A stretch of 64,000 nucleotides of DNA from NCBI GenBank assembly GCA_018378775.1, contig JAGZWV010000007.1, positions 1 through 64,000 of the forward strand, in the 5' to 3' direction. Under the pieces are notes generated by a model. The model made no database searches and was not told where the DNA came from. It saw only the letters and a program-made list of their open reading frames with translations. The DNA is from Collinsella sp. (lineage in GTDB: Bacteria > Actinomycetota > Coriobacteriia > Coriobacteriales > Coriobacteriaceae). Positions 44,060 through 52,849 of this stretch are shown here, one piece after another. Both the position numbers and the translations under genes were made by a program. Within the stretch, counting starts at the first letter, position 1. Each line of letters begins with the position of its first letter.

Positions 44060-45487
44060 CTACTCCCCCTCTCTGGGCAGGTCAAACGCACGCGCCGTCT
44101 CGTCATACAGCGCGCGATAGTTGGCGAGCATCTGCTCGTGCAAAAAGTACGTGGCAACGCGACGCTGGCCGCGCTCCCCCATCTCGATACGGCGGGCGCG
44201 GCTTGCGCACATGCGCTCCATGGCATCGGCCAAGCCCTTGCGATACATGGGCGGCGTCACAAAGCCCGCCACGCCAAAGTCGTCGCACGGTGCGCCCTCC
44301 AGCAGCTCGCGACAGCAACCGACCTCAGTCGTCACGCAGGGGCGACGCGCGGCGAGCGACTCCAGCACGCTCAGCGGCTGGCCCTCGGAGATGCTCGTCA
44401 AAATGGTAAAGTCGAGCTTTTCCATGTACTCGACCACGTTGACACGGCCGGTAAAGATCAGGTCGCGCACGCCCAGGGTATCAACCAGCGCGTGGCACTC
44501 GGCGCCATACCCCTCGTCGTCCACGCCGCCCATAATGTGCAGGCGCACCTTGGGCAGGCGCTCGTGCAGCTCAAAGAACGCATAGATCATGGTCTTGACG
44601 TCCTTGATGGGCGCCAGGCGCACCACCGCGCCAATGTCCACCCAGCCGTCATCGGGCTTTAAGGGAATGTCCTTAAAGCGATCGAACTGGATGCCATTGG
44701 GGATGACCAGGCATTTGTCCGCATCGCAGCCCATATCGATCTGCGTCTTGCGGGCGTTATGGAACAAACTGGTCACGCGGAAGGCGCGACGGTAGATCTC
44801 CTCCGAAAGGAGGTAGAAAAAACGGATCCAGCGGTCCTTAAACGACGGCACCACCCAATCGGCGCGAATGATCTCTTCCTCGCGCTCGCGGGTATAGATG
44901 CCATGCTCGGTCAGCAGCACCGGCGCATGGTGAACGCTTGAGCCCAGGCAGGCGAGCAGGCCACCGTAGCCGGTCGAGATGGCATGGTACACATCGGCCA
45001 CCGGCACCTCGCTGCCCAACAGGTAGAGCACGGGCAGCAACATGGAGCGCATGGTGTGGAATGCATCGGCAAAGGGCGTGTAGGGATACTCGGCCAGGCA
45101 CACGTCGCGAAAGATATCCATAAACGTGCGGCTCTGCAAAAACGAGAGCGGATGCACACGACGGCGGTGGAAGATATCGAATAACACGTCCCAGTCCGGA
45201 TTGGAGAGCGACACCAGACGGCGTAGCGCCTCGCGCTCACGGTCGTTAAAACTGGCTTCATGTTGCTCGCCCGAAAGCCGCAGGGCATCGTCCAGGAACA
45301 CCTCGTGCACCTCGACCACGTTGCTGGGCAGCTCGTAGACAAATTTGCCGTGGTCGGCAGCATGCGCGCCAATCACCCACAGCACGAACTCGTGCTCGGG
45401 CATGGCCTGGATATAGCCATGCATCCAGGTAGATACGCCGCCGTGCACATAGGGGTAGCAACCCTCGAGTACCAAGCAGATTCTCAT
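44060..45487 (-). CDS. pelF: Pel polysaccharide glycosyltransferase PelF
   Basis: Cytosolic GT4-family glycosyltransferase that builds the Pel chain from UDP-sugars. The 475-residue protein starts MRICLVLEGCYPYVHGGVSTW, followed by LTEHGIYTREREEEI and the GT4 acidic motif EGQPLSVLESLAARRP. These are diagnostic for PelF. It overlaps the upstream pelA-type gene by four bases (ATGA). Confidence 0.94.
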   Translation of the reverse strand: MRICLVLEGCYPYVHGGVSTWMHGYIQAMPEHEFVLWVIGAHAADHGKFVYELPSNVVEVHEVFLDDALRLSGEQHEASFNDREREALRRLVSLSNPDWDVLFDIFHRRRVHPLSFLQSRTFMDIFRDVCLAEYPYTPFADAFHTMRSMLLPVLYLLGSEVPVADVYHAISTGYGGLLACLGSSVHHAPVLLTEHGIYTREREEEIIRADWVVPSFKDRWIRFFYLLSEEIYRRAFRVTSLFHNARKTQIDMGCDADKCLVIPNGIQFDRFKDIPLKPDDGWVDIGAVVRLAPIKDVKTMIYAFFELHERLPKVRLHIMGGVDDEGYGAECHALVDTLGVRDLIFTGRVNVVEYMEKLDFTILTSISEGQPLSVLESLAARRPCVTTEVGCCRELLEGAPCDDFGVAGFVTPPMYRKGLADAMERMCASRARRIEMGERGQRRVATYFLHEQMLANYRALYDETARAFDLPREGE

Positions 45488-47364
45488 CTGTCGCCACCCT
45501 CCTTGCGCTCGATCGTCAGGGTCTTATCATTTGCCTTGAGCAGATACAGATTGCCCGTAAGGTGCGTCAGTTCGCCACCCGTCACCGCACCCGGCTCGCC
45601 ATTATTGGCGCGGAACATGAGCCACGCCTCGTCGTGGAAATTGCCAAGGCTGAGCGTCCAGGCATCCGCACTGGTATCCACGCTCACCGTCACGGACGAA
45701 AAGCGCTGGATGGCACCGGAGCACTCCGACGCCGTCTGACGCCGCAGGTCGGGCGCGGATTTGGTAAGCCACTCCAGATAGTCGACCAGGCCGCCCTTGT
45801 AGACCTCCCAGCCCTCCTTGGCGCCGCGATCGGGATCGAGCAAGTCGTCCGGGTGCATAAAATGCGTACTCACATAGTGCATGTTGAGTTCGGACACGGC
45901 TGCCAGACGCATATAGGAATCGTTGACCATGCCGCCCGAAACAATACGTGGCTGCTCCACAATGCCATCGCTCGCCACGCCAAACTCCTGCACGTACGGC
46001 AGGTCGGTGCCATCCTCAAAATACGTGCTGGCGATGGTCTTAATGCGCGGAACGTCGGTGCCGATAAGCTTGCGTGCACGGGCCGAAAGGATATTTGACG
46101 GCGGCACGTAAACCGAGCCGTGCGCGTTGGGCAGCACCTCATCTTGGAAGGCGATAAGCTCGTTGAGCGATGCGACGAGCGTTTCCTTGTTCTTCCAGGT
46201 CTTGTAGTCATACAGCGTGCCATAGTCGGTATCCCAGAGCGCCAGAGGCTGATGGTTGTAGCCGTGAAAGCCCGGCTCTCCGCCCATCTGCAGCAGCATG
46301 CCGCCAAAGTAGCGGAACTGCGTGGTATCGGCCTGGCGCGCGGGCTCGGTCTGGTTGACCGCGTCCTCGTAGTTTTCGATCATCACGCCGGTATAGCGAA
46401 TGCCGTATTTTTGCGCGAGCTTTTGCAGATCGGGCCACCAGACCTTGGCATAAAAATCGGCGACGGAAAGCCCGTAGTCGCGCTTGATGTAGGTGCCGTC
46501 GCCCGAGGGCACAGGGCTAGGAAAGTCGTCCAAATAGAACACGGCGCTGTTGATGACCGGATAGGCCGTGGCATCACCCAGCAAGCTTATGGCCGAAGCA
46601 TAGAACCCACGCATGACCTTGTCGTAGATGCCAATGTTGCACACCACGGTGTGACCACTGCCGCAATCGTTAGACCAAATGAGCGGCGTGCCCGCGTCAC
46701 CGGTCTTTGCCCATACGTGCGCCGTATCGCGCAATGAAACCGAGAGCGAAGAATCGAAGGGATCCGAGAACTCGTAGCGCTCTCCTCCGCCCAACATAAA
46801 GTCCTCGCTCGGAACGATACTTTCGGCTTTCGCATAGTCATATCCGGCCGATTCGATCCCAAGCTTGGAAGCAATAGCCTGCAGGTAGTTCGAGTTATCT
46901 GGCGTCATGCCCAGCATGAGTGAGCCGCCCGCACTCACCCAACTCATCAGATCGGTCAGATGCGTACCCAGTCCGTCAAGCGAGGGCATAAGCACAATCA
47001 CGCGATCAAACGACGTGAGCGACGGGATCGCGTCCGCACCGTCGGTGGCAATATCAACACCGCGATGGGCGATCTTCATGTCCAGCAAAATCTGGTCGAA
47101 CTGGTCTTTAACGTCGTCGACGCTATCTTGGTCCGAGTCGGTAATGACCAGGCACGTGGGCTTTTGGCCAAAGATTGCCGAGCTTGCAGGCGTAGCGTCG
47201 GTGGCGGCGAGCATGCCCAGCTTGTGCTGTCCAGAGCTGTACTGCACGCCGGCGCGTTCGATCAGCAGCACGGCGGCCATGGCAATAAAGACCGCCCACA
47301 CCACGAGGAGTCCCATCCAACGAAAGCGGCCTGCACGGTCGCGGATATGTTGCGCCACGCTCAT
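45484..47364 (-). CDS. pelA: DUF2194 protein, PelA-type deacetylase of the Pel system
   Basis: A 626-residue protein anchored by one N-terminal membrane segment (about 17-36) with the rest outside. The catalytic-like motifs of a polysaccharide deacetylase are visible: FYLDDFPSPVP (D279, D280) and FHGYNHQPL (367-371 histidines). Gram-positive Pel clusters carry a PelA with a deacetylase but no hydrolase domain, which fits. The ATG at 47364 overlaps the upstream stop (ATGA) and has GGAGG upstream; a longer frame of eight residues is rejected. It probably de-N-acetylates the exported polymer. Confidence 0.82.
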   Translation of the reverse strand: MSVAQHIRDRAGRFRWMGLLVVWAVFIAMAAVLLIERAGVQYSSGQHKLGMLAATDATPASSAIFGQKPTCLVITDSDQDSVDDVKDQFDQILLDMKIAHRGVDIATDGADAIPSLTSFDRVIVLMPSLDGLGTHLTDLMSWVSAGGSLMLGMTPDNSNYLQAIASKLGIESAGYDYAKAESIVPSEDFMLGGGERYEFSDPFDSSLSVSLRDTAHVWAKTGDAGTPLIWSNDCGSGHTVVCNIGIYDKVMRGFYASAISLLGDATAYPVINSAVFYLDDFPSPVPSGDGTYIKRDYGLSVADFYAKVWWPDLQKLAQKYGIRYTGVMIENYEDAVNQTEPARQADTTQFRYFGGMLLQMGGEPGFHGYNHQPLALWDTDYGTLYDYKTWKNKETLVASLNELIAFQDEVLPNAHGSVYVPPSNILSARARKLIGTDVPRIKTIASTYFEDGTDLPYVQEFGVASDGIVEQPRIVSGGMVNDSYMRLAAVSELNMHYVSTHFMHPDDLLDPDRGAKEGWEVYKGGLVDYLEWLTKSAPDLRRQTASECSGAIQRFSSVTVSVDTSADAWTLSLGNFHDEAWLMFRANNGEPGAVTGGELTHLTGNLYLLKANDKTLTIERKEGGDR

Positions 47365-48266
47365 CTGGCCTCCTCCCCGTCGCGCCAAAACGCCAACTTT
47401 TTGCGGTTGTCGGCGCTCAAATACACATGTTGCTTGTCAATCGCATCAATCACACGGTGGACCTCGTCACCGTCGCGGCGCATCACGGCCAGCCGCAGGC
47501 AAAGCATCCAAACCTCCTGCTCCTCGGGCACGTCGAGCACCAGCTGGTCGGTCACGGCCTGCGCCTCGTCGATCTGTCCGACATCGGCCAGCGCCGTCGC
47601 GTATCGAATGCGCAGCTCAAAAGTGTCTTCGCGCTCGCAGCGACGCGCAAGCAGGCGCGCGTACTGTTGGCGCTGAATCTGAGCAACGCGCCCCTCAGCC
47701 AAGCCCGAGCCCAAGTATTCACCAAGAAAATCGCAGTATTCGTTGAGGTTTTGCGCGCTCGGGTCCGTCTTAAAGGCACGCTCCAGCTGCTGCAGTTTAA
47801 GGTCGGACTCCTTGGAGATCTGCGCCACCGCCGTCGCGGCATAGTGCGCCACCTCAACGTCGTCGTTAAGCTTAGCCGCCTGCAGCTGCGCCAGGTACGC
47901 GTCGGGCTCCTCGGTGAGCATGGAGAGCATTAGGCGGCGCCGGTATGCCGGGTCGTTGACGATGAGCGCCTCCTCGAGCGGGACCACGCTTACATCGGTG
48001 TCACGGTCGTGCACCAGGATGCTGCGATGCAGGTCGTCGTTGAAGCGCAGCGACTCCAGCGCAGACTCTTTCAGCCCCTCGCCAAACACCGCGCTGCGGA
48101 CCGATAGCAGAACCACCAGCAACGGGCCCCACAGCGGCACCAACACTATCACAGCCAGCATGTGCCCGCGCACCGGCAGCAGGCCCAACTTCATGAGCGT
48201 CCACAGCATCAGGCAAACCAGCGCATGAATCAGCAGCAAGACGGCAGCAACGACAAGCGAGATCAA
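47361..48266 (-). CDS. pelE: PelE-like membrane/TPR protein
   Basis: A 301-residue protein with two N-terminal membrane segments (about 1-25 and 36-57) and a soluble helical-repeat region (about 95-290) resembling TPRs. This is the PelE layout, a scaffold linking PelD to the synthase. Start is TTG overlapping the upstream TGA (TTGA). Primary sequence similarity to known PelE is weak by eye, so the call rests on layout and position between pelD and pelA. Confidence 0.75.
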   Translation of the reverse strand: MISLVVAAVLLLIHALVCLMLWTLMKLGLLPVRGHMLAVIVLVPLWGPLLVVLLSVRSAVFGEGLKESALESLRFNDDLHRSILVHDRDTDVSVVPLEEALIVNDPAYRRRLMLSMLTEEPDAYLAQLQAAKLNDDVEVAHYAATAVAQISKESDLKLQQLERAFKTDPSAQNLNEYCDFLGEYLGSGLAEGRVAQIQRQQYARLLARRCEREDTFELRIRYATALADVGQIDEAQAVTDQLVLDVPEEQEVWMLCLRLAVMRRDGDEVHRVIDAIDKQHVYLSADNRKKLAFWRDGEEAR

Positions 48267-50401
48267 GCGGCACCCCCCTCACCGTCACCGGTGTAAGAGA
48301 TGTGCTGCAACAGCGCCACGATGTCCTCGCCGTCGACGGGCTCCACCGCAATATGCTTTGCGCTCAGGCGCTCGCGGATAATGGGCAGATCGCACGCCTT
48401 TGCCTGGCGCATAAGCAGGTAGAGCACGTCGTCGTCGACCAAGCCCGCCGCGTCACTCTCGCGGATTGCCGACCCAATTGCGCCCACCAGCTCGCCGACA
48501 GGCTCCATGCCCGGTACCACGCGCAGGAGCAAAAAACTCCCCATCTTGCTATCTGCCAGCGCCTGCTCCGCCGCGAGCTCTTGGCCAAAGGCAGCCTGCT
48601 TGAGCACGCAAGTGCCGTCAACGCAGCGTTTATCCTGCGCCACCGCCTCGTAGTCAAAGGCACGGCCTAGCGCGCTTTCGACCAGCCCGCACAAGATGCG
48701 GAACAGGTTTTGATAATAGAGGGTCATTTGGTTTTCAGCCGCACTACGCACAAAGATCAACACGGCGGGTGCCCCGTCGCGCTCGATCGCGTATCCAAAC
48801 ATGGGAAGCCCCGGCGTCAGCTCGCGGTTCACCCACAGGTTCGAACGACCCCCGTCGCCCAAAAGAGGTGCAAGCTGCTCAAGCGTGAGCGAGCGTGCGG
48901 CATCTTCGGCAATCGCGGGACTTGCTGCCACCAGGCGTGCAAATGCCCCGCCCGAAACATGGTAGATCGCCACCGAATCGTTCTCGAGGATCTCGCCCAG
49001 AAGCTCGCAGCACTTGCGATAGATATCGCGTGGGTTGAGCACGTCGAGCTCCTGCGTCACGGCAAAGATCTTGCCAAAGCTGTCGTGGCGACCCACGATC
49101 TGGCGCCTGTACGCGCGCTTGTCCTCGATCGCGTCGTGGTAGAGCTGCGTAAGGAACGTATTGCGGTTGCGCACGAGCTCGTTTTGATCGCGCTCCGCCC
49201 TAATGGCCTCGCTGTTGCGCAGCTGCACATAGCCGCACACGGCACCCACCACAAAGTACGCAATAAACGGCAGCCAGTTGGACGGCTCGTAGAACAGGCC
49301 CTGGAAGGTATAGCCGTACTGAGTAAAGTAGCTCGCGGCCAAACCCACCGACGCAAGCAGCGCCGCAACCAGGCCAAAGTCCAAGCCATACAGCGTGCCG
49401 ATCAACACCACGTAGAGCAGGCGATAATCGAGCACGTTGAGCTGGGCCGATTGTGAGAACAGATGCTCCAGCACCTCGAACAGAACCCAGGCAACGCCCG
49501 TCTCCAGGCATTTGATGGGCAGCGAGCGCATCTGGATGCGGTCGATGGCGGCACGCAGCGGGTTGATCTTTTTGATGCGTCCAGCGCCCCAGCGAGCTTG
49601 AATGGTCGAGAGATCGCGCAGCAAGTCATAGCGCTGAAACCAGCCATAGCGAACGCGAACGGTGTCGCTGACGGGCAGGGCATAGCCGGCAGAATCGCCA
49701 TAGGCAACTGAGAGCCCAGGGAACAGCGCCTTGAGGGCCTCGCCCACCTCACCAGACGTGCGATGGAAGGTATCGGCAACGTCGAGCGTCTCAAAGGAGG
49801 CGTCCCAGCTGTCAAAGATGCGGCGTACCAGCACCGCGAGCTCCTCGGCACACAGCAGGGGAAACGCCGCGTCCTCCGCGCCCTGCAAAGCGACCGATCC
49901 GGTTAAGCAAGAATCGAACAGCGGCACAAAAAACGGATCATCCAGCGCGGCGGAGGCAGTGTACAGGAAGGGCGCGCGCAGAATCTTTGCCTGAACGCCT
50001 TCGCGCACAGCGTAGTAGCGGCAGAGGTCGTTGGCCGCGCGGGCGATAATTCCCTTGCCCGTTCGCCCCACGGCGCCGGAGGCACCCTCGGCACTCGCGG
50101 GCCCCGCTACAAACAGCAGCTGGACCCGGCGACTCATGCACGAACGAAAGACCGAGCGCAGCAGCTCGATATCGCCCACGGTATCGGTATGCGGGGTAAG
50201 GAAATTAGACAGGTAGACTACGCGGTCGAACTCGTAGGCCTGCTCCAAGTGCTGGAGGAGCTCTTTCCACGAAGCATGAGGCGACGACTCATCGTGGCGC
50301 GCTTCCGCGGCAGCGACGACCTTAACGTGGTCCCCGGGGAACGCCTTGGCGCAAAAGTCATCGTCAACATATGCGGTGTTGCCAACAACTAGCACTTCCA
50401 T
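48263..50401 (-). CDS. pelD: PelD-like cyclic-di-GMP receptor with extra N-terminal SDR-like domain
   Basis: A 712-residue protein. Residues 1-255 resemble a nucleotide-sugar epimerase/SDR fold (MEVLVVGNTAYVDD; DTVGDIELLRSVF; ETLDVADTFHRTSGEVGEAL) but lack a clean glycine motif. About four membrane segments follow (300-395), then a short coiled coil, a GAF domain (about 445-580) and a degenerate GGDEF domain (600-695). The last keeps RESD at 647-650, the RxxD inhibitory-site pattern by which PelD binds cyclic-di-GMP, while the GGDEF motif is gone. It is the first gene of the run, with AGGA eight bases before the ATG. The N-terminal domain is unusual for PelD. Confidence 0.85.
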   Translation of the reverse strand: MEVLVVGNTAYVDDDFCAKAFPGDHVKVVAAAEARHDESSPHASWKELLQHLEQAYEFDRVVYLSNFLTPHTDTVGDIELLRSVFRSCMSRRVQLLFVAGPASAEGASGAVGRTGKGIIARAANDLCRYYAVREGVQAKILRAPFLYTASAALDDPFFVPLFDSCLTGSVALQGAEDAAFPLLCAEELAVLVRRIFDSWDASFETLDVADTFHRTSGEVGEALKALFPGLSVAYGDSAGYALPVSDTVRVRYGWFQRYDLLRDLSTIQARWGAGRIKKINPLRAAIDRIQMRSLPIKCLETGVAWVLFEVLEHLFSQSAQLNVLDYRLLYVVLIGTLYGLDFGLVAALLASVGLAASYFTQYGYTFQGLFYEPSNWLPFIAYFVVGAVCGYVQLRNSEAIRAERDQNELVRNRNTFLTQLYHDAIEDKRAYRRQIVGRHDSFGKIFAVTQELDVLNPRDIYRKCCELLGEILENDSVAIYHVSGGAFARLVAASPAIAEDAARSLTLEQLAPLLGDGGRSNLWVNRELTPGLPMFGYAIERDGAPAVLIFVRSAAENQMTLYYQNLFRILCGLVESALGRAFDYEAVAQDKRCVDGTCVLKQAAFGQELAAEQALADSKMGSFLLLRVVPGMEPVGELVGAIGSAIRESDAAGLVDDDVLYLLMRQAKACDLPIIRERLSAKHIAVEPVDGEDIVALLQHISYTGDGEGGAA

Positions 50402-50697
50402 GGCGCATTCCTCCCCTAAAATCCACTTTTGTCCTAGTCAAACATGCGTATTTTACACTGTCAACGCGAGCTAGAACGCCTTTAAGGCTGTTTTAAGAAC
50501 TTTTTTAGAGGATGTGGGGACATCGAGAGTGCTAAATGAGCGCCCAATCCGGAAGTGCGGTGAAAAACCGAGACCTGTCGACCAGACCTCAGTTTTGGGC
50601 ATCCGCGACCTGCGGTTTTGTTGGCAAAAATCGGTGTGTGCTCGGCAAGTTTCGATTTTTCCCCGCACTTCCGGAGATAAGTGGCGAAGGGGACTCT
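50402..50697. other. Spacer between the Pel operon and the defence-type genes
   Basis: Holds the pel leader (with TTGACA and TAAAAT boxes that are badly spaced) and a short element with inverted ends. No coding frame is credible. GATGTGGGGACATC (50511-50524) is a small palindrome. Confidence 0.5.
50548..50675. repeat. 128-base element with 20-base terminal inverted repeats
   Basis: TCCGGAAGTGCGGTGAAAAA (50548-50567) and TTTTTCCCCGCACTTCCGGA (50656-50675) are reverse complements with one mismatch. Inside, AAAAATCG (50626-50633) and CGATTTTT (50653-50660) form a second inverted pair. It looks like a MITE-like or structured-RNA element at the edge of the accessory island. Confidence 0.65.
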
Positions 50698-51516
50698 TTA
50701 GAACAAACGAATACCCAAACCCCTCTTAATCGCCTTGTTCATAACGTCGTTAAGTCGCTTAGGCCAATTCGCAATAAAGAAAAGGCAGGTGCAGCATGCG
50801 CAAAATGAATCATTGTTCAGACGTTCGATCTCATTGAGCAGAAGTTCAGAATGATTGATGCCCGCCACGGTCGCAGCTAAGTCAGCCAGAGACTCGTTTG
50901 CAATTGGCATCATCTGCTCATTAGTTAACCAAAGCGACCTCAGGGCATGGACGGCAATAATGCAGGCAAATGTAAAACCATCAATACGCCCAATATCCGC
51001 AAGCGAATCTCCCCTCCTGGCAACCCAGTCCTTGCAAGATCGCTTGCCAAAAATCACATCTGAAGGAACAAGGGCGTCATCCAGAGAGAGACACTTCAAG
51101 GGATCAAAATCACGATATGCTTCAACCGATGGATAGCTCAGATATAGCTGACCCATATCAGTGCTATCGCAGTAATAGTCTTGCATTAGCTCAAGCCGTT
51201 TAAAATCGAGCCGATTGTCCTGAGGATCTAAGTCAAATATGAGCAAGGTGTCTGTAAAACTGGATTCGAGAAGCTGATCCGCATCATCTTTATCCGAAAG
51301 AAGCTCAGCGACAAAGGGCTTAAGATCAATGGACTCAAAATCGCAACCGTATTCTTGAAAGAGCTTATCAAGAAAGTCATGAACATTGATCTCGACAGGA
51401 ACAATTTGATGATCATCCGCGAGGCTAAAAGATTCAAATAAACGCCCCATCAGCTGAGGCTCGCGTTTAGCGCCTTCAACAATGAGCAGGACGTTCTTTT
51501 CAGACGCACCGTTCAT
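50698..51516 (-). CDS. TOPRIM-type protein, RloB/AbiLii-like
   Basis: A 272-residue protein. VLLIVEGAKREPQLM (E14) and LLIFDLDPQD (94-100) give the acidic E...DxD pattern of TOPRIM nucleases, as in RloB/AbiLii proteins. The C-terminal half is helical. It starts two bases after the ATPase gene, so both are one unit. Such ATPase/TOPRIM pairs act in phage abortive infection; that role is inferred. AT content is higher than in the housekeeping genes. Confidence 0.7.
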   Translation of the reverse strand: MNGASEKNVLLIVEGAKREPQLMGRLFESFSLADDHQIVPVEINVHDFLDKLFQEYGCDFESIDLKPFVAELLSDKDDADQLLESSFTDTLLIFDLDPQDNRLDFKRLELMQDYYCDSTDMGQLYLSYPSVEAYRDFDPLKCLSLDDALVPSDVIFGKRSCKDWVARRGDSLADIGRIDGFTFACIIAVHALRSLWLTNEQMMPIANESLADLAATVAGINHSELLLNEIERLNNDSFCACCTCLFFIANWPKRLNDVMNKAIKRGLGIRLF

Positions 51517-51518
51517 GG

Positions 51519-52817
51519 CTACTCAAACTCTCCGGCTCGGAGGAGCTTCTCGATATTGTTGCCGAGCCTCAACTCACGATCGGTGGAATCGGCCAAGGTT
51601 CGAATACCCTCTTTTGCAGAAATTTGATAAACGCAGTCGGGCCTCGTTACGCCATTCTTAACAAGCGAAGTGTTGTGGGTGGAGCACAAAATCTGACAAG
51701 AGGCCTTGGAACCAAAGAACTTCAAAAGGCTCTCAGCCATCTCAAAGTGGCAAAAAGCGTCAAACTCATCTATGAACAAAAAACTGGCCGAGTCGTTTAG
51801 CTCAAGCTCAGAGAACAACATAACCAGGGTTCTTGTACCGCTAGAACATGCCTCGACAAACGGGACGCATCGCATGGGATGATTGAAATATAGAACAGGC
51901 GAGCCGTCGGACTCTTTAATAACGATCAGGGACTCATCGACTCCAAAATTGCGAATAAATGATTCAAATTCCGCAACTTTGTTCTCGCGTATGATTTTGT
52001 CGATTACCTTTTTTGTTTCAACCCCTTTTAATCGAAAGCTGTCCATGCGAATCAGCCTCATGTGCGAGACAAATCGGCGTAATTCAGCCAAGACACCTAA
52101 AACATTAGTTGGAAGACTGCTCGTTATATAAGAAAGAAGGCTCAACGAAGCGTCGAAGAATTCAAAATTAATGCCAGCAGCACCGATTCGTTCAAGGTGG
52201 TTCTCTTCGAAAACGCCGCGTGCGTTATTGAAATCGAAAATTCGTTCCCCATCAATCGATAGGGTCTCGTGAAGCCAAGTAGTCGGAGAAGTCTTCTCAT
52301 AGCAGTAATTGATTTCGCGACCGTCAAATTCAAAGACATAGGTGAACTGTGCCGTACCTCGCCCGCAATCAGCATTCAAAAACAGACGATCATCCTGGTC
52401 AGAATAATCGAATGCCTCTGGAAAGCCGAACGTAATGTCGAATAAAGCTGAACCGAAATTCGATTTACCAGACGCATTTCTGCCGATCAAAAGTGCGGTT
52501 TTCACGGTTCCGTTTTTAACGTTATTTTCTGCAAACTGGTAATCACGAGAAGCTGCAAAATTAAATGAACCCTTAAACGCAAAAACCGCCTTTAGGCGGT
52601 TTCCACGGACCAAGCCGGACGTACCGTCGCAAGGCCTCATCACGGTTGGAACTGTAAGGAAAAGCCCAGTCCCAGTCAATCCTTTACCGACAAACCGTAG
52701 CGAATTAAGGCTGAGCAACAACGCATCAGTAAAGTTACATGCCGGCAGAAAAACACCCGCAATTTCGCCTTTTTCCAGCTGGGATGTAAGTTTTAACAGG
52801 CCGAATCTTACATGCAA
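51519..52817 (-). CDS. AAA15-type ATPase, RloA/AbiLi-like, with doubtful 5' end
   Basis: A 432-residue open frame. From about residue 80 on it is a clear ABC-like AAA ATPase: Walker A LLIGRNASGKSNF, signature SSGTRTLVMLFSE, Walker B FLFIDEFD, and the switch LCSTHNTSL. The first 70-80 residues do not look like such a protein: the TTG start at 52817 has no ribosome site, a terminator precedes it, another terminator lies within the frame (52581-52602), and the first 31 codons belong to a dispersed repeat. The 5' end is probably chimeric or lost, and the gene may be inactive. It is paired with the TOPRIM gene. Confidence 0.65.
   Translation of the reverse strand: MHVRFGLLKLTSQLEKGEIAGVFLPACNFTDALLLSLNSLRFVGKGLTGTGLFLTVPTVMRPCDGTSGLVRGNRLKAVFAFKGSFNFAASRDYQFAENNVKNGTVKTALLIGRNASGKSNFGSALFDITFGFPEAFDYSDQDDRLFLNADCGRGTAQFTYVFEFDGREINYCYEKTSPTTWLHETLSIDGERIFDFNNARGVFEENHLERIGAAGINFEFFDASLSLLSYITSSLPTNVLGVLAELRRFVSHMRLIRMDSFRLKGVETKKVIDKIIRENKVAEFESFIRNFGVDESLIVIKESDGSPVLYFNHPMRCVPFVEACSSGTRTLVMLFSELELNDSASFLFIDEFDAFCHFEMAESLLKFFGSKASCQILCSTHNTSLVKNGVTRPDCVYQISAKEGIRTLADSTDRELRLGNNIEKLLRAGEFE
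52581..52602 (-). terminator. Intrinsic terminator inside the N-terminal part of the AAA15 frame
   Basis: Minus strand AAACCGCC-TAAA-GGCGGTTT, continued as TTTTT. A strong terminator placed in a coding frame is odd and argues that transcription of a separate unit ends here. Confidence 0.75.
52722..52814 (-). repeat. Dispersed repeat, copy A
   Basis: A 93-base stretch aligning without gaps to 55734-55826 in the same orientation, about two-thirds identical by hand alignment (shared TGTAAGA, CCTGT, TTGCATGTA-like and CTTTACTG blocks). It forms the 5' part of the AAA15 open frame. Confidence 0.6.
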
Positions 52818-52818
52818 A

Positions 52819-52849
52819 CAAAAAAGAGGGCCGACGCATCAACCCTCTT
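52819..52849 (-). terminator. Terminator just upstream of the AAA15 frame
   Basis: Minus strand AAGAGGG and CCCTCTT with a 12-base loop, followed by a T-run. Together with the hairpin at 52581 it encloses a stretch of about 215 bases. Confidence 0.65.
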
